Shown here one piece after another: positions 51,343 through 60,026 of a stretch of DNA of 64,000 nucleotides. The DNA is from Micromonospora coerulea (GTDB lineage Bacteria > Actinomycetota > Actinomycetes > Mycobacteriales > Micromonosporaceae). The notes under the pieces are model-generated. The model saw only the letters and a list, made by a program, of their open reading frames with translations. It searched no databases and was not told the DNA's origin. The stretch lies in assembly GCF_016598485.1 (NCBI RefSeq), contig NZ_JAEMUW010000004.1, positions 248,001 to 312,000 on the forward strand. The letters are read 5' to 3'. Positions within the stretch are counted from its first letter, which is position 1, and every line of letters begins with the position of its first letter. The position numbers were made by a program, and so were the translations under genes.

Positions 51343-53121
51343 GTGACCGCGGAGGAGACGACGGCGGGGCGGGGCCCCGCGGACCCCGCACGGTCCATCG
51401 CCGAGCCGTCCAGGTTCGTCGAGACGTACCGGCGGGTGCTCAGCCCGCGGGCGCGCCGCGCCATCGCGGCCCGGGTGAGCCCCCGCGCCCGCCACCAGGT
51501 GAAGCAGTGGGTGGCGCAGGTGTCCGGCGACAACCAGGCGGCGGCGCGCCGCGGGGAGCGGCTGGCCCGCCGCCAACCGGAACTGCTGGCCGGCGGGGAC
51601 CGCGCCGTGGTGGTGGTGGACCGGCGGACGCGGGTCGCGCTGGTCCGCCCGGACGTGTCGCCCTGGTCGGCGCGGGCCGCCAACCTCGCCGCGGTGACCG
51701 CGGCGCTCGACGAGGCGGGCGTCGACCATTTCTGCGTACGCGGGCGTTCCGACCGGTCGTCGGTGGTGGCCGTCGACGCGGCGGACCGGGACCGGGTGTA
51801 CGCCGCCCTCGCCGCGGCGTGCCGCCGGGTGCCCGGGTACGTCGCCGCGGTGGCCGGGGGCGGGGAGTCACGCTCCGCGCCGGGGTTCGAGCCGCAGGTG
51901 TGGCGTCGGCTGCGGGACGCCGATGTGCTGCGGTTGACCTGGTACTGGACGGACCCGCGGCAACGGCTGGTGCTCGGCGCGGCGTACGGCTGCGAAATCG
52001 AGTTCTGGACGCGGCACGAGGACCGGCTGGTCGCGCCGCGGCGGAACCTGGTGGCGGAGCAGGTGCCGGCGGTTGCGGCGGGGGTCGATGCGCCCGCGGA
52101 GCTGTTCACCGCGCTCGGGCCGGCCGTCCCGACGGTGCGGGTCCGGACCCGTCCGGAGTTCGCGATCCGGCGCCCCGACGACGTGACGTTCCCGGTCGAC
52201 GTGGTCTACACCTGGGTGGACGGCGCAGACCCGGCGTGGCTGCGCCGGCGCGCCGAGGTTGCCGGCGTCCCGTACCACGCCGAGTCGGCGAGCGCCGCCC
52301 GGTTCCTCAGCCGGGACGAGCTGCGCTACTCGCTGCGCTCGCTGCACACGTACGCCCCGTGGGTGCGTACCGTCCATCTGGTCACCGACGACCAGGTCCC
52401 GGCCTGGTTGGACGTGGACGCCCCGGGGCTGCGGGTCGTCAGCCACCGGGAGATCTTCCGCGATCCGTCTCTGCTGCCGACCTTCAACTCGCACGCCATT
52501 GAGAGCCAGCTGCACCACATCGACGGACTGTCGGAGAACTTCCTCTACTTCAACGACGACGTCTTCCTCGGCCGCGAGGTCACCCCGAAGGACTTCTTCC
52601 TGGCCAACGGCATCACGAAGTTCTTCCCCTCGCCGGCGCTGGTGCCGCCGGGTCTGCCGTCGGTGGACGACATCCCGGCGTCGGCGGCCGGCAAGAACAA
52701 CCGGCGGTTGATCGCGGAGCGGTTCGGCACGGTCCTCACCCAGAAGATGAAGCACATGCCGCACGCGCTGCGGCGCAGCGTGCTGGCCGAGATCGAGGAG
52801 GAGTTCGCGGCCGAGCACCACGCCACCGCCGGCAACCGCTTCCGCAGCGTGGCGGACATCTCGGTCGCCTCGTCGCTGCACCATTACTACGCGTTCCACA
52901 CCGGTCGGGCGGTCCCGGGGGAGTTGGAATACAGCATCGCCGAGCTGTCCCATCCCGACACGCCGGCGCGCCTCGCGCACCTGCTCGCGCGCCGGGACCG
53001 GCACGTCTTCTGCCTCAACGACGCGTACTCCACGCAGGAGGATCTGGCCGCCCAGGTGGCGGTGCTGGTCCCCTTCCTGGACACCTACTTTCCGGTGCCC
53101 AGTCCGTGGGAGAAGGGCTGA
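51343..53121 (+). CDS. Stealth-family sugar-phosphate transferase (third)
   Basis: 592 residues from GTG 51343, 2 bp after the glycosyltransferase stop. A longer N-terminus (~100 extra residues) precedes the shared domain ([47 protein letters not shown]). CR1 is [18 protein letters not shown] near residue 287. CR2 has [41 protein letters not shown] and [14 protein letters not shown] near 403. CR3 is [15 protein letters not shown] and CR4 is [12 protein letters not shown]. It is the most complete copy at the N-terminus and ends the operon. Two hairpins follow the stop. Confidence 0.9.
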   Translation: MTAEETTAGRGPADPARSIAEPSRFVETYRRVLSPRARRAIAARVSPRARHQVKQWVAQVSGDNQAAARRGERLARRQPELLAGGDRAVVVVDRRTRVALVRPDVSPWSARAANLAAVTAALDEAGVDHFCVRGRSDRSSVVAVDAADRDRVYAALAAACRRVPGYVAAVAGGGESRSAPGFEPQVWRRLRDADVLRLTWYWTDPRQRLVLGAAYGCEIEFWTRHEDRLVAPRRNLVAEQVPAVAAGVDAPAELFTALGPAVPTVRVRTRPEFAIRRPDDVTFPVDVVYTWVDGADPAWLRRRAEVAGVPYHAESASAARFLSRDELRYSLRSLHTYAPWVRTVHLVTDDQVPAWLDVDAPGLRVVSHREIFRDPSLLPTFNSHAIESQLHHIDGLSENFLYFNDDVFLGREVTPKDFFLANGITKFFPSPALVPPGLPSVDDIPASAAGKNNRRLIAERFGTVLTQKMKHMPHALRRSVLAEIEEEFAAEHHATAGNRFRSVADISVASSLHHYYAFHTGRAVPGELEYSIAELSHPDTPARLAHLLARRDRHVFCLNDAYSTQEDLAAQVAVLVPFLDTYFPVPSPWEKG

Positions 53122-53143
53122 CGGTCAGGCGGTACGCGCCACC

Positions 53144-53173
53144 GCGGCGCCGGCCCGGTGGGGCCGGCGCCGC
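53144..53173. terminator. Perfect 13-bp hairpin ending the Stealth operon
   Basis: GCGGCGCCGGCCC (53144-53156) pairs perfectly with 53161-53173 around a 4-nt GGTG loop, 22 bp after the last Stealth stop. It lies between convergent genes. Confidence 0.75.
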
Positions 53174-53220
53174 AGCCGGAACGCGGGGCGTTGCCGGTAC
53201 GCCCGGCGTCCGGGTCCATG

Positions 53221-53263
53221 ACGGTGGCCGGCCGCGCCCTCCCCGGCTGCGACCGGCCACCGT
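53221..53263. terminator. Second hairpin, 11 bp
   Basis: ACGGTGGCCGG (53221-53231) pairs perfectly with CCGGCCACCGT (53253-53263) around a 21-nt loop. It lies 18 bp before the end of the minus-strand lipoprotein gene, so it is probably that gene's terminator. Confidence 0.6.
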
Positions 53264-53280
53264 GTCCGTGCGGCGCGGGA

Positions 53281-53940
53281 TCAGTACGAGTACCCCGAGC
53301 TGCCGCCGTCGGAGCCGCCCGAGTCGCCCGACGCGGGCGGGGCGACCGCCTTCGGGGTGCCGGTGGGCAGGCAGGTCAGGTTCTTCTTGCCGTTCGGGTC
53401 GACCACGAACCAGGTGCCGCCGACCCCCTGGCCCTTCCACTGACCGGGCTTCTTGTCGCCGATGTATCGGTAGACCGGCCAGCCGCCGATGGTGATCTGC
53501 CGGGTGCCGTCCTGGCGGGTGACGGTACCGACCTTGTCGTCGGAGACGCCCTGCAGCTGCGGGTTGCCGTCGGTCAGCGCGGGCGGCCAGACCTGGGCGC
53601 ACTTGTCCACGCAGTTGGACGACGGCGGGTCAGCGGAGTCCTTGTCGAAGCGGTAGAGGACCCAGCCGTCCTGGTCGGTCACCACCTGACCCATCCGGGG
53701 CAGCTTCTTGCCGACCAGCTGGTCGGTGAGCCGGACGTCCGCGGGGGGCGCCTGGTCGTCGGTGGGGGCGTCCGCGGTGGCGGAGGCCTCCGGTTCGGCC
53801 GCCGCGGTGGGCTCGGCCGCGGCGACGGCGACCGGCTCGGCCGCGCTCGAGTTCGCCCCGTCGTAACCCGCGGGAGCGCAGGCCGTTAGTGCGACCATCG
53901 CGCTCGCGACGATGACGGTCGTCCGCTTCAGGTGTGCCAC
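53281..53940 (-). CDS. COG4315-type secreted-repeat lipoprotein
   Basis: 219 residues from GTG 53940, with GAGGAGG just upstream. A lipobox (VALTAC, Cys 21) marks a lipoprotein. A Glu/Ala/Thr-rich linker precedes two COG4315 repeats: VVTDQDGWVLYRFDKDSADPPSSNCVDKCAQVWPP and TRQDGTRQITIGGWPVYRYIGDKKPGQWKGQG. Cys pairs are present (NCVDKC), and the C-terminus is Gly/Ser-rich. The family is common and extracytoplasmic, with unknown activity, often near ECF sigma factors as here. It lies 205 bp downstream of the anti-sigma gene on the same strand. Confidence 0.88.
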   Translation of the reverse strand: MAHLKRTTVIVASAMVALTACAPAGYDGANSSAAEPVAVAAAEPTAAAEPEASATADAPTDDQAPPADVRLTDQLVGKKLPRMGQVVTDQDGWVLYRFDKDSADPPSSNCVDKCAQVWPPALTDGNPQLQGVSDDKVGTVTRQDGTRQITIGGWPVYRYIGDKKPGQWKGQGVGGTWFVVDPNGKKNLTCLPTGTPKAVAPPASGDSGGSDGGSSGYSY

Positions 53941-54145
53941 GTGCCCTCCTCATTCTTGGCAGTTCACCGGGTAGTACGGGTGGTTCGCTGTCAAGGTTGA
54001 AGAGGAGAAGGTGCTCCATTTCACAGTGGATGGATTGAACCGCTCCGCGCGCGGGCGCGTGGGGGAGCACGTCGGGACCACCGCGGGCGGGCACGTCGAA
54101 GCGGCGCCGGGCGATGTCGCTGCCCGGCGCCGCTGTCGGAGCGGA

Positions 54146-54934
54146 TCAGAAGTCGGCCACCGTCACCAGCGGGCTGGCGATTCCGTTGACGTCCACCGAC
54201 TGCACCTGGATCTTCGCGATGTCACCCTGGCTGGCCGAGGTGGAGGCGCTCAGTTCCAGCGGCAGCTGGTTGAGGTTGGTCCCGTAGCCGCCCCCCGGCA
54301 CCGACCAGGTGGACACCACCTCGCTGGTCTTGTTCTTCCGGACCACCACCAGCCGGCAGGTCCGCGGCCCGGGCAGCCTGGTCAGCTGGACGCTGATCTG
54401 CGTGCCGTACTCCTTTTCGGCCAGCCACATCATGGTCTGCACACCGGTGCCCGGGTCGGTGGCGTCGTGCGCCACGCCCTCGACCGGCTCCCTGTCGCCG
54501 CCGAATCCGTTCCCCGACCTGGTCGGGCCGGGCGACGGCGGGCCGGTGACCGGGGCGGTCAGGGTCGGTTCGGCCTGCGGGATGCGATCGTCGCCGTTGT
54601 CCACGAAGCCGGCGATGCCGACGCCGCTCAGGCCGCCGAAGACCACCACGGCCGCCGCCGTGGCGAGCAGCTGCTTGAACCGGGTCCGCCGGCGGTGCTG
54701 CCGCACCGCCACCAGCGTCCGGTCCAGCAGGGCCGGGTCGGTCTGGGTCTGTTCCAGCGCGGTCATCGACTCGCCGTCGATGCCGGCGAGCATCCCCACC
54801 ACGGGGACCATCGTCTCCAGCTCCGCGGCGCACGCCCAGCAGGTGGCGAGGTGCTCCTCGAACCGTTCGGCGTCCTGCTGGTCCAGCACGCCGAGCGCGT
54901 ACGCGGCCACGTCCATGTGGTCTGCCCGGCTCAT
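54146..54934 (-). CDS. Zinc-binding anti-sigma factor
   Basis: 262 residues from ATG 54934, overlapping the sigma-factor stop by ATGA. The N-terminal ZAS motif is HMDVAAYALGVL ... EEHLATCWACAAEL, with the His-x3-Cys-x2-Cys ligands. One transmembrane helix follows (about 95-115, LLATAAAVVVFGGLSGVGIAGFV). The extracytoplasmic domain of ~145 residues (MMWLAEKEYGTQISVQLTRLPGPRTCRLVVV) resembles anti-sigma C-terminal domains of the SigK/SigL group. It should hold the partner sigma factor inactive at the membrane until a signal releases it. Confidence 0.9.
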   Translation of the reverse strand: MSRADHMDVAAYALGVLDQQDAERFEEHLATCWACAAELETMVPVVGMLAGIDGESMTALEQTQTDPALLDRTLVAVRQHRRRTRFKQLLATAAAVVVFGGLSGVGIAGFVDNGDDRIPQAEPTLTAPVTGPPSPGPTRSGNGFGGDREPVEGVAHDATDPGTGVQTMMWLAEKEYGTQISVQLTRLPGPRTCRLVVVRKNKTSEVVSTWSVPGGGYGTNLNQLPLELSASTSASQGDIAKIQVQSVDVNGIASPLVTVADF

Positions 54935-55491
54935 TCCGTCACCCCCCGTTCCTGCAGAGCCGTGCGCAGCGCGCGCAGCGCGTAGTAGACGCGCGACTTG
55001 GCGGTGCCGAGCGGAAGGCCCAGCTCCTCGGCCGCCTCCGGCACCGTACGGCCCCGGAAGTACGTCGCCACCAGGATCTCCCGGTGCGACTGGCTCAGGG
55101 TACGCAGTGCGTCGGCGACCGTCATCGTGCGCAGCACCCGGTCCGTGCTGTCCGCCTCGGCGAACGCGGTGAGGTCCCGGTCGTACGTCTCCGCCGGGCG
55201 GGCCTGCTCGCTGCGGTGCTCGTCGATGGCGATCCGCCGGGCCACCGTGACCAGCCACGGCCGCAGCGACCCCTGCCCCTGCACGCCCAGCCGGTGCGCG
55301 TTGCGCCAGGCCCGCAGCAGCGTCTCCTGCACGATGTCCTCGGCGCGCTGCCGGTCGCCGCCGGTCAACCGCATCACGAACATCAACAGTGGACCGGCGT
55401 GCTCCGCGTACAGCAGCCGGATCAACTGGTCGGAATGACTGGCCTCGGTGGGCGTCGCCTGGTGACGTCCGGGCGCCGGTCGCGGCGTCAC
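54931..55491 (-). CDS. ECF-type sigma factor (SigL/SigK-like)
   Basis: 186 residues from GTG 55491; the frame continues to 55629 with several other possible starts, and the choice rests on domain extent. Region 2 is IRLLYAEHAGPLLMFVMRLTGGDRQRAEDIVQETLLRAWRN and region 4 is LSQSHREILVATYFRGRTVPEAAEELGLPLGTAKSRVYYALRALR. The stop overlaps the anti-sigma start, so both are made together. This pair probably responds to envelope conditions; its regulon cannot be read here, but the downstream lipoprotein is a reasonable candidate. Confidence 0.9.
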   Translation of the reverse strand: MTPRPAPGRHQATPTEASHSDQLIRLLYAEHAGPLLMFVMRLTGGDRQRAEDIVQETLLRAWRNAHRLGVQGQGSLRPWLVTVARRIAIDEHRSEQARPAETYDRDLTAFAEADSTDRVLRTMTVADALRTLSQSHREILVATYFRGRTVPEAAEELGLPLGTAKSRVYYALRALRTALQERGVTE

Positions 55492-55711
55492 CGGGTCATT
55501 CTGGCGATCGGCGGGTCGCACGTCGACCCCGCGGCCCGCCCTCGACGCACGCGACTGGGGCTGTGCCCGGGCGAACATCCACTCGGGCCGCGCCATATCG
55601 CCGTGCCAGCCGGCCGCCACCGCATGCATGCAGACCTCCGGGTGTCCGATGACATCAGCCGGCCCCCACGGGCATGGCCGCCCGGTGGTACGGAGCGGTC
55701 CGCTCAGCGGA

Positions 55712-56569
55712 TCAACGACGCACGGAAAAAATTCCGGGCGGGGGTGGGGTGGAGTCGGTGGCGTCGGCGTCCCGGACCACCGGCGCGCCGGAGGCGAACC
55801 GGTCCAGTTCGTCGCCGGCCAGCACCCGGCCCGGGAACCAGTCGCCGGCCGCCCGTCGGGTCAGCGCCGGCACCGGCGGCTCGGTCCGGCCGGCCACCAG
55901 CACCAGGTTGCCGTACCGCCGGCCGCGCAGCACCGCCGCGTCGCCGACCAGGCAGGCCCGGGGCAGCACCGAGCGGACCGTGGCGACCTGGGCGCGGGCG
56001 TGCCGCAGCGGTGGGCCGTCGGCGACGTTGGCCAGGTACCAGCCGCCCGGCCGGAGCACCCGGGCCACCTCGGCGGCGTACTCCACCGAGGTCAGGTGGG
56101 CCGGGGTGCGGGCGCCGGCGAAGACGTCCGCGACCACCACGTCGTAGCTGGCGTCCCGGCTGCTGGTCAGGGTGGCCCGGGCGTCGGCCACCCGCACCCG
56201 CAGCCGGGGGTCGGTGGGCCAGGGCAGCGCCCGCCGGACCAGCTCCACCAGCGCGCCGTCCAGCTCGGACACCCGCTGGGTCGAGCCGGGCCGGGTGGCG
56301 CTGACGTACCGGGGCAGGGTCAGCGCGCCGCCGCCGAGGTGCAGCACCCGCAGCGGGGCGCCGGCCGGGGCGATCAGGTCCACCGCGGCGGCCAACCGCC
56401 GGACGTACTCGAACTCCAGGTGCGTGGGATCGGTGAGGTCCACATGGGACTGCGGGGCGCCGTCGAGCAGCAGCGTCCAGGAACCCGGCCGGTCCGGATC
56501 CGGCACCAGCTCGGCCAGCCCGGTGTCGACCTGCTCGGTCACCCGGTCGGCGTCGCGTCGGCGGCCCAT
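55712..56569 (-). CDS. Spermidine synthase-like methyltransferase-fold protein
   Basis: 285 residues from ATG 56569, which shares one base with the nurA stop (TGATG). A Rossmann core is visible: LRVLHLGGGALTLPRYV (nucleotide loop), RVSELDGALVELVRR (acidic second-strand end), LRVRVADARATL and SYDVVVADVFAGARTPAHL. This is the SpeE-like aminopropyltransferase family. Residues that bind putrescine are not obvious, so it may be a methyltransferase relative rather than a true polyamine enzyme. Being coupled to the DNA-repair operon is notable; a shared function is not demonstrated. Confidence 0.8.
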   Translation of the reverse strand: MGRRRDADRVTEQVDTGLAELVPDPDRPGSWTLLLDGAPQSHVDLTDPTHLEFEYVRRLAAAVDLIAPAGAPLRVLHLGGGALTLPRYVSATRPGSTQRVSELDGALVELVRRALPWPTDPRLRVRVADARATLTSSRDASYDVVVADVFAGARTPAHLTSVEYAAEVARVLRPGGWYLANVADGPPLRHARAQVATVRSVLPRACLVGDAAVLRGRRYGNLVLVAGRTEPPVPALTRRAAGDWFPGRVLAGDELDRFASGAPVVRDADATDSTPPPPGIFSVRR

Positions 56570-57555
56570 CAGCGCCGGATCCCGCGCGCCGCCGCGATCA
56601 GCACCCGGTGCAGCAGGCGCGCGTCGCCGAGCAGCCCGCGCAGCTTGCGTTCCAGCCCGGCGATGGGGACGAGGTTCTGCGGGGCGCGCGGGTCCTTGTA
56701 CGGGGTGGAGGCGAACCGGGGCAGGGTGACCAGCGAGAGATCGGCCAGGCCGATCGCCTCCGCCTCGGTCAGGTCGGCGGAGCACTCCATCCGCACGATG
56801 CCGGCCCACGGCGCGCCGGGCGCCACCGGTAGCCGCAGGTACCACGAGTACCCGCCCCAGGCGGTGCCGAGCCGGAAGACGGGGGAGCGCTCGCCCGAAG
56901 CCAACCCGGTCACCACCGCGGTCAGCCGGGCGTCCAGGTACTGGCTGTGCTGCGTCTTGATGTAGCCCAGCGTGCGCGGCAGCTGCCGGCGGCTGCGCAG
57001 TGGACCGTCGACCACCAACAGGTCGCCGTCGACCCGGGCGGCGTCGGAGACCGCCACCTCCAGCGCGGTCAGCGGGCCCTGCACCGCCGCCGGGAGCTTG
57101 CTCAGCTCGCCGGTGCCGCCGACCCGGTGCACCGGGTAGTGGATCCGTCCGGCCACCACGTCCTGCGCGGACGGGCTGGCGGTGAACAGACCCCGGCCCA
57201 CCCGGGCACCGGCCAGTTCCGCCGCGCCCCGCTCCAGGTCGCAGCGGACCACCCCGGCCGCGTACGAGGCGGCGATGCCGGGGAACGACCCGCCGTCCTC
57301 CTCGGCCGTCCAGACGCTGGCGTCGATCCGGCGTACCCCGTCGACCAGCAGCACCACCGCCGGGGCGGGCACGTCGCGCCGGGCCCCGATCGCCCGCCAG
57401 TCCGCCGCCGGCAGCTCCACGTCCGGGTCGACCTGAGCGCTGCTCGGCGCCGCCGGGCCGCCGGCCGACGCCTCGAACGACGCCCCGTACGCCGGGTCCC
57501 ACGCGTCGACGAAGAACCGGGCCGCGCTCACGCCGCCCGCCCCCGCCCCGCTCAC
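56569..57555 (-). CDS. nurA: NurA-domain DNA-end-resection nuclease
   Basis: 328 residues from GTG 57555, overlapping the SbcC stop by GTGA. NurA elements are visible: a first catalytic Asp in AVVLLVDGVRRIDASVWT near residue 73, a second in DGDLLVVDGPLRSRR near 181, the GYIKTQHSQYL turn that follows, and a C-terminal Arg/Asp region (LVTLPRFASTPYKDPRAPQNL). NurA is a Mn-dependent 5'-3' nuclease that works with HerA. Its position directly after sbcC and in the same operon as a HerA homolog supports the call. The motifs are somewhat diverged from archaeal NurA. Confidence 0.75.
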   Translation of the reverse strand: MSGAGAGGVSAARFFVDAWDPAYGASFEASAGGPAAPSSAQVDPDVELPAADWRAIGARRDVPAPAVVLLVDGVRRIDASVWTAEEDGGSFPGIAASYAAGVVRCDLERGAAELAGARVGRGLFTASPSAQDVVAGRIHYPVHRVGGTGELSKLPAAVQGPLTALEVAVSDAARVDGDLLVVDGPLRSRRQLPRTLGYIKTQHSQYLDARLTAVVTGLASGERSPVFRLGTAWGGYSWYLRLPVAPGAPWAGIVRMECSADLTEAEAIGLADLSLVTLPRFASTPYKDPRAPQNLVPIAGLERKLRGLLGDARLLHRVLIAAARGIRR

Positions 57556-60026
57556 AGGCCGGTCCGTTCGATGCGGGCCGTACGGGCGTCCTTGCGGACC
57601 TCGTAGCGGACCGGGATCCGCTCCGCGAGGGCCGGCACATGGGTGACCACGCCGACCATCCGGTCACCCCGGGCGGCCAGGCTCTCCAGCGTGGCGGCCA
57701 CGGTGTCCAGCGTCGCCGCGTCCAACGTGCCGAAGCCCTCGTCGAGCACGATCGACTCCAGGCTGGCCGCGGTGGTCGACATCCCGGCCAGCTGCTCGGA
57801 GAGCGCCAGCGCCAACGCCAGCGACGCCTGGAACGTCTCCCCGCCGGAAAGGGTGCGCACGCCCCGGCGCAGCCCGGCGTCGTGGTGGTCGACCACGAAG
57901 AACTCGCCCTTGTGGTGCACCAGGTCGTACTGGCCGCCGGACAGCTCCCGCAGGATCCCCGACGCGCCGTCGACCAGCAGGTCCAACGCCTCGGTCAGCA
58001 GCCACCGCTCGAAGTTGTTGGCCCGCAGGTGCCCGGCCAGGGCCCGGGCGACCCGGGCCTCCCGCTCGTGGGCGGCCCGCTGCTCGCGGAGCTCGGCGGC
58101 GTGCTCGCGCCGTTCGACCAGGCGGCGCAGCTCGGCCTCGGCGCGTTCCACCGCCACCGCGACGGCCCGGCCCGGGTCGTCGGCGACGTCCAGCCCGGCG
58201 GCGGCGAACAGGGCGGCGATCCGCTCCTCGACGTCGCCGGCCGCCGCCTCCGCCGCGGCGACCGAGGCCACCAGCCCGGCCCGGTCGGTCCGGCGCCGGT
58301 CGGCCTGCCCGCCGGCCCACTCGGCCAGCGTGGCCCAGGCCGCGGCGACGTCGTCGCGCTCGGCGGCCGGCGGGCCGAACCGGGCGAGCCGGTCGCGGGC
58401 CGTGTCGAAGTCGCGCCACGCCCGGCGCAGCCGTTCCTCGGCGCCGTCCAGCGCGCCCCGAGCCCGCCGGGCGGCGTCCCGGCCGGCGCGCACCGCGGTC
58501 GCCGCCTCCTCCAGCGCCCGGCGCAGCCGGGCGTGCTCGTCCAGGCCCGCCCGCAGCGCGGCCGGCGTGGCCGCGTCGGCGAGCTGGTCGTCCAGCTCGA
58601 CCAGCCGGGCCCGCAACTGGTCGTGTTCGGCGCGGGCGCGCAGCAGCACCCGGTCCAGCTCGCGGGCGGCGGCGTCGCGCTCCTGCACAGCCCGCTTCGC
58701 GGCCTCGCTGGCGGCCCGGGCCGCCTTCCCGGCGGCGGTGGCCCGGGCCACCGCCGACCCGGCCGGCATCGCCGGCACCCGGGGCACCACCTGCTCGCAG
58801 ACCGGGCAGGGCGCGCCGTCGACCAGGTGCGCCCGCAGCGCCACGGCCTGATCGGTGGCCTTCGCCGCCTCGTGCGCCCGGAACGCCGCCTCCAGCTCCG
58901 CGTCCGCCCCCTCGGCCGCCGCCCGCGCCTCGGCGAGGGCCCGCGCCGCCGCGTCGTGCTCGGTCTGGGCCGCGGCCACCGCCGCGTGCACCGTGTCCGC
59001 CTCGGCGGTCAGCCGCTCCCGGTCGGCGTGCGCCTTCAGCAGCAGGCGCAGCGCGCTCTCGTCGCCGGCCGCGGCCAGCTCGCCGCGCAGCTTCTCCTCC
59101 CGCTCCTCAGCGAGCGCCACCGTGGCGGCGGCGTCGCCGGCGGCGGCCCGCGCCGTGGTCACCGCCCGGGCCAGCTCGGCGATCCCGTCCGGTGTCCGCA
59201 CCCCGGCCAGCACCGCCAGCTCCGCGTCGAGCGCGGCCAGCGTCGCCGCCACCTCCCGCGCCGTGGCCCGGGCCCGTTCCAGCTCCGGTACGGCGACCGC
59301 CACCGCCCCGGCCAGCTCGCGCATCCGCCCGACCCGCTCCTCGGCGCCGGCCAACGTCTCGTCGTCCACGGCGGCGAGCCCGCCGAGCATCCGGTCCACG
59401 GCCTGCAGCTTCGCCTCGGCCTGCCCGGCGCGTTCGGTGGCCCGCTTCTGCACCGCCTCGTAGACGCCGAGGCCGAGCAGGTTGACCAGGATCTGCTGCC
59501 GGGTGGCCGGCTTGGCGTGCAGGAAGTCCGCGAACTGCCCCTGCGGCAGCACCACGCAGGAGGTGAACTGCTCGTACGGCAGGCCGACCGCCTCCCCGAC
59601 CGCGTCCTCCATCTCGGCCGGGGTGCCGGCGATCACCTCGCCGAGGTCGTCCGGGCTGAGCCCGGTGTCGAGCTTGGTCACGTCGAAGCCGGCCGGCATG
59701 AGCTGGAGCCCGGCGTTGGCGGTCTTGACCGCGCCCCGGCCGTCCCGGCGGACCACCCGGGTGGCCACGTACCGGTCGCCGGCGGACTCGAAGACCAGCC
59801 GGACCCGGGCCTCGGTGGCCGACGGGGCGAGCGCGTTGGCCAGGCCCCGGGCGCCGCCCCAGCGGGGCACCATGCCGTAGAGGGCGAAGCAGATCGCGTC
59901 GAGGACGGTGGACTTGCCGGAGCCGGTCGGCCCGACGAGGGCGAAGAAGTCCGCGTCGGTGAAGTCGACGGTGGTCTCCTCGCGGAAGACGGTGAAGCCC
60001 GCCATGTCCAGCCGGATCGGTCGCAT
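57552..60026 (-). CDS. sbcC: Rad50/SbcC-type SMC ATPase
   Basis: 824 residues from ATG 60026, sharing one base with the sbcD stop (TGATG). Walker A is VGPTGSGKSTVLDA near residue 33, and the Q-loop segment is SCVVLPQGQFADFLHA. Long coiled coils flank the zinc hook CPVC near 406 (HLVDGAPCPVCEQVVP). The ABC signature is RTLSGGETFQASLALALALSEQL near 727 and Walker B is SIVLDEGFGTLDAATLD near 760. It partners with the SbcD nuclease to process DNA ends and hairpins. It is shorter than E. coli SbcC because of shorter coiled coils. Confidence 0.96.
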   Translation of the reverse strand: MRPIRLDMAGFTVFREETTVDFTDADFFALVGPTGSGKSTVLDAICFALYGMVPRWGGARGLANALAPSATEARVRLVFESAGDRYVATRVVRRDGRGAVKTANAGLQLMPAGFDVTKLDTGLSPDDLGEVIAGTPAEMEDAVGEAVGLPYEQFTSCVVLPQGQFADFLHAKPATRQQILVNLLGLGVYEAVQKRATERAGQAEAKLQAVDRMLGGLAAVDDETLAGAEERVGRMRELAGAVAVAVPELERARATAREVAATLAALDAELAVLAGVRTPDGIAELARAVTTARAAAGDAAATVALAEEREEKLRGELAAAGDESALRLLLKAHADRERLTAEADTVHAAVAAAQTEHDAAARALAEARAAAEGADAELEAAFRAHEAAKATDQAVALRAHLVDGAPCPVCEQVVPRVPAMPAGSAVARATAAGKAARAASEAAKRAVQERDAAARELDRVLLRARAEHDQLRARLVELDDQLADAATPAALRAGLDEHARLRRALEEAATAVRAGRDAARRARGALDGAEERLRRAWRDFDTARDRLARFGPPAAERDDVAAAWATLAEWAGGQADRRRTDRAGLVASVAAAEAAAGDVEERIAALFAAAGLDVADDPGRAVAVAVERAEAELRRLVERREHAAELREQRAAHEREARVARALAGHLRANNFERWLLTEALDLLVDGASGILRELSGGQYDLVHHKGEFFVVDHHDAGLRRGVRTLSGGETFQASLALALALSEQLAGMSTTAASLESIVLDEGFGTLDAATLDTVAATLESLAARGDRMVGVVTHVPALAERIPVRYEVRKDARTARIERTGL

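Noticed and set aside
53966-53994. Promoter with TTGACA upstream of the COG4315 lipoprotein
   Set aside because: TTGACA is present on the minus strand at 53989-53994, but no -10-like hexamer stands at 16-19 bp.
55492-55629. Longer N-terminus for the sigma factor (starts up to 55629)
   Set aside because: Not excluded, but the added residues show no domain; the start is chosen from the extent of region 2.
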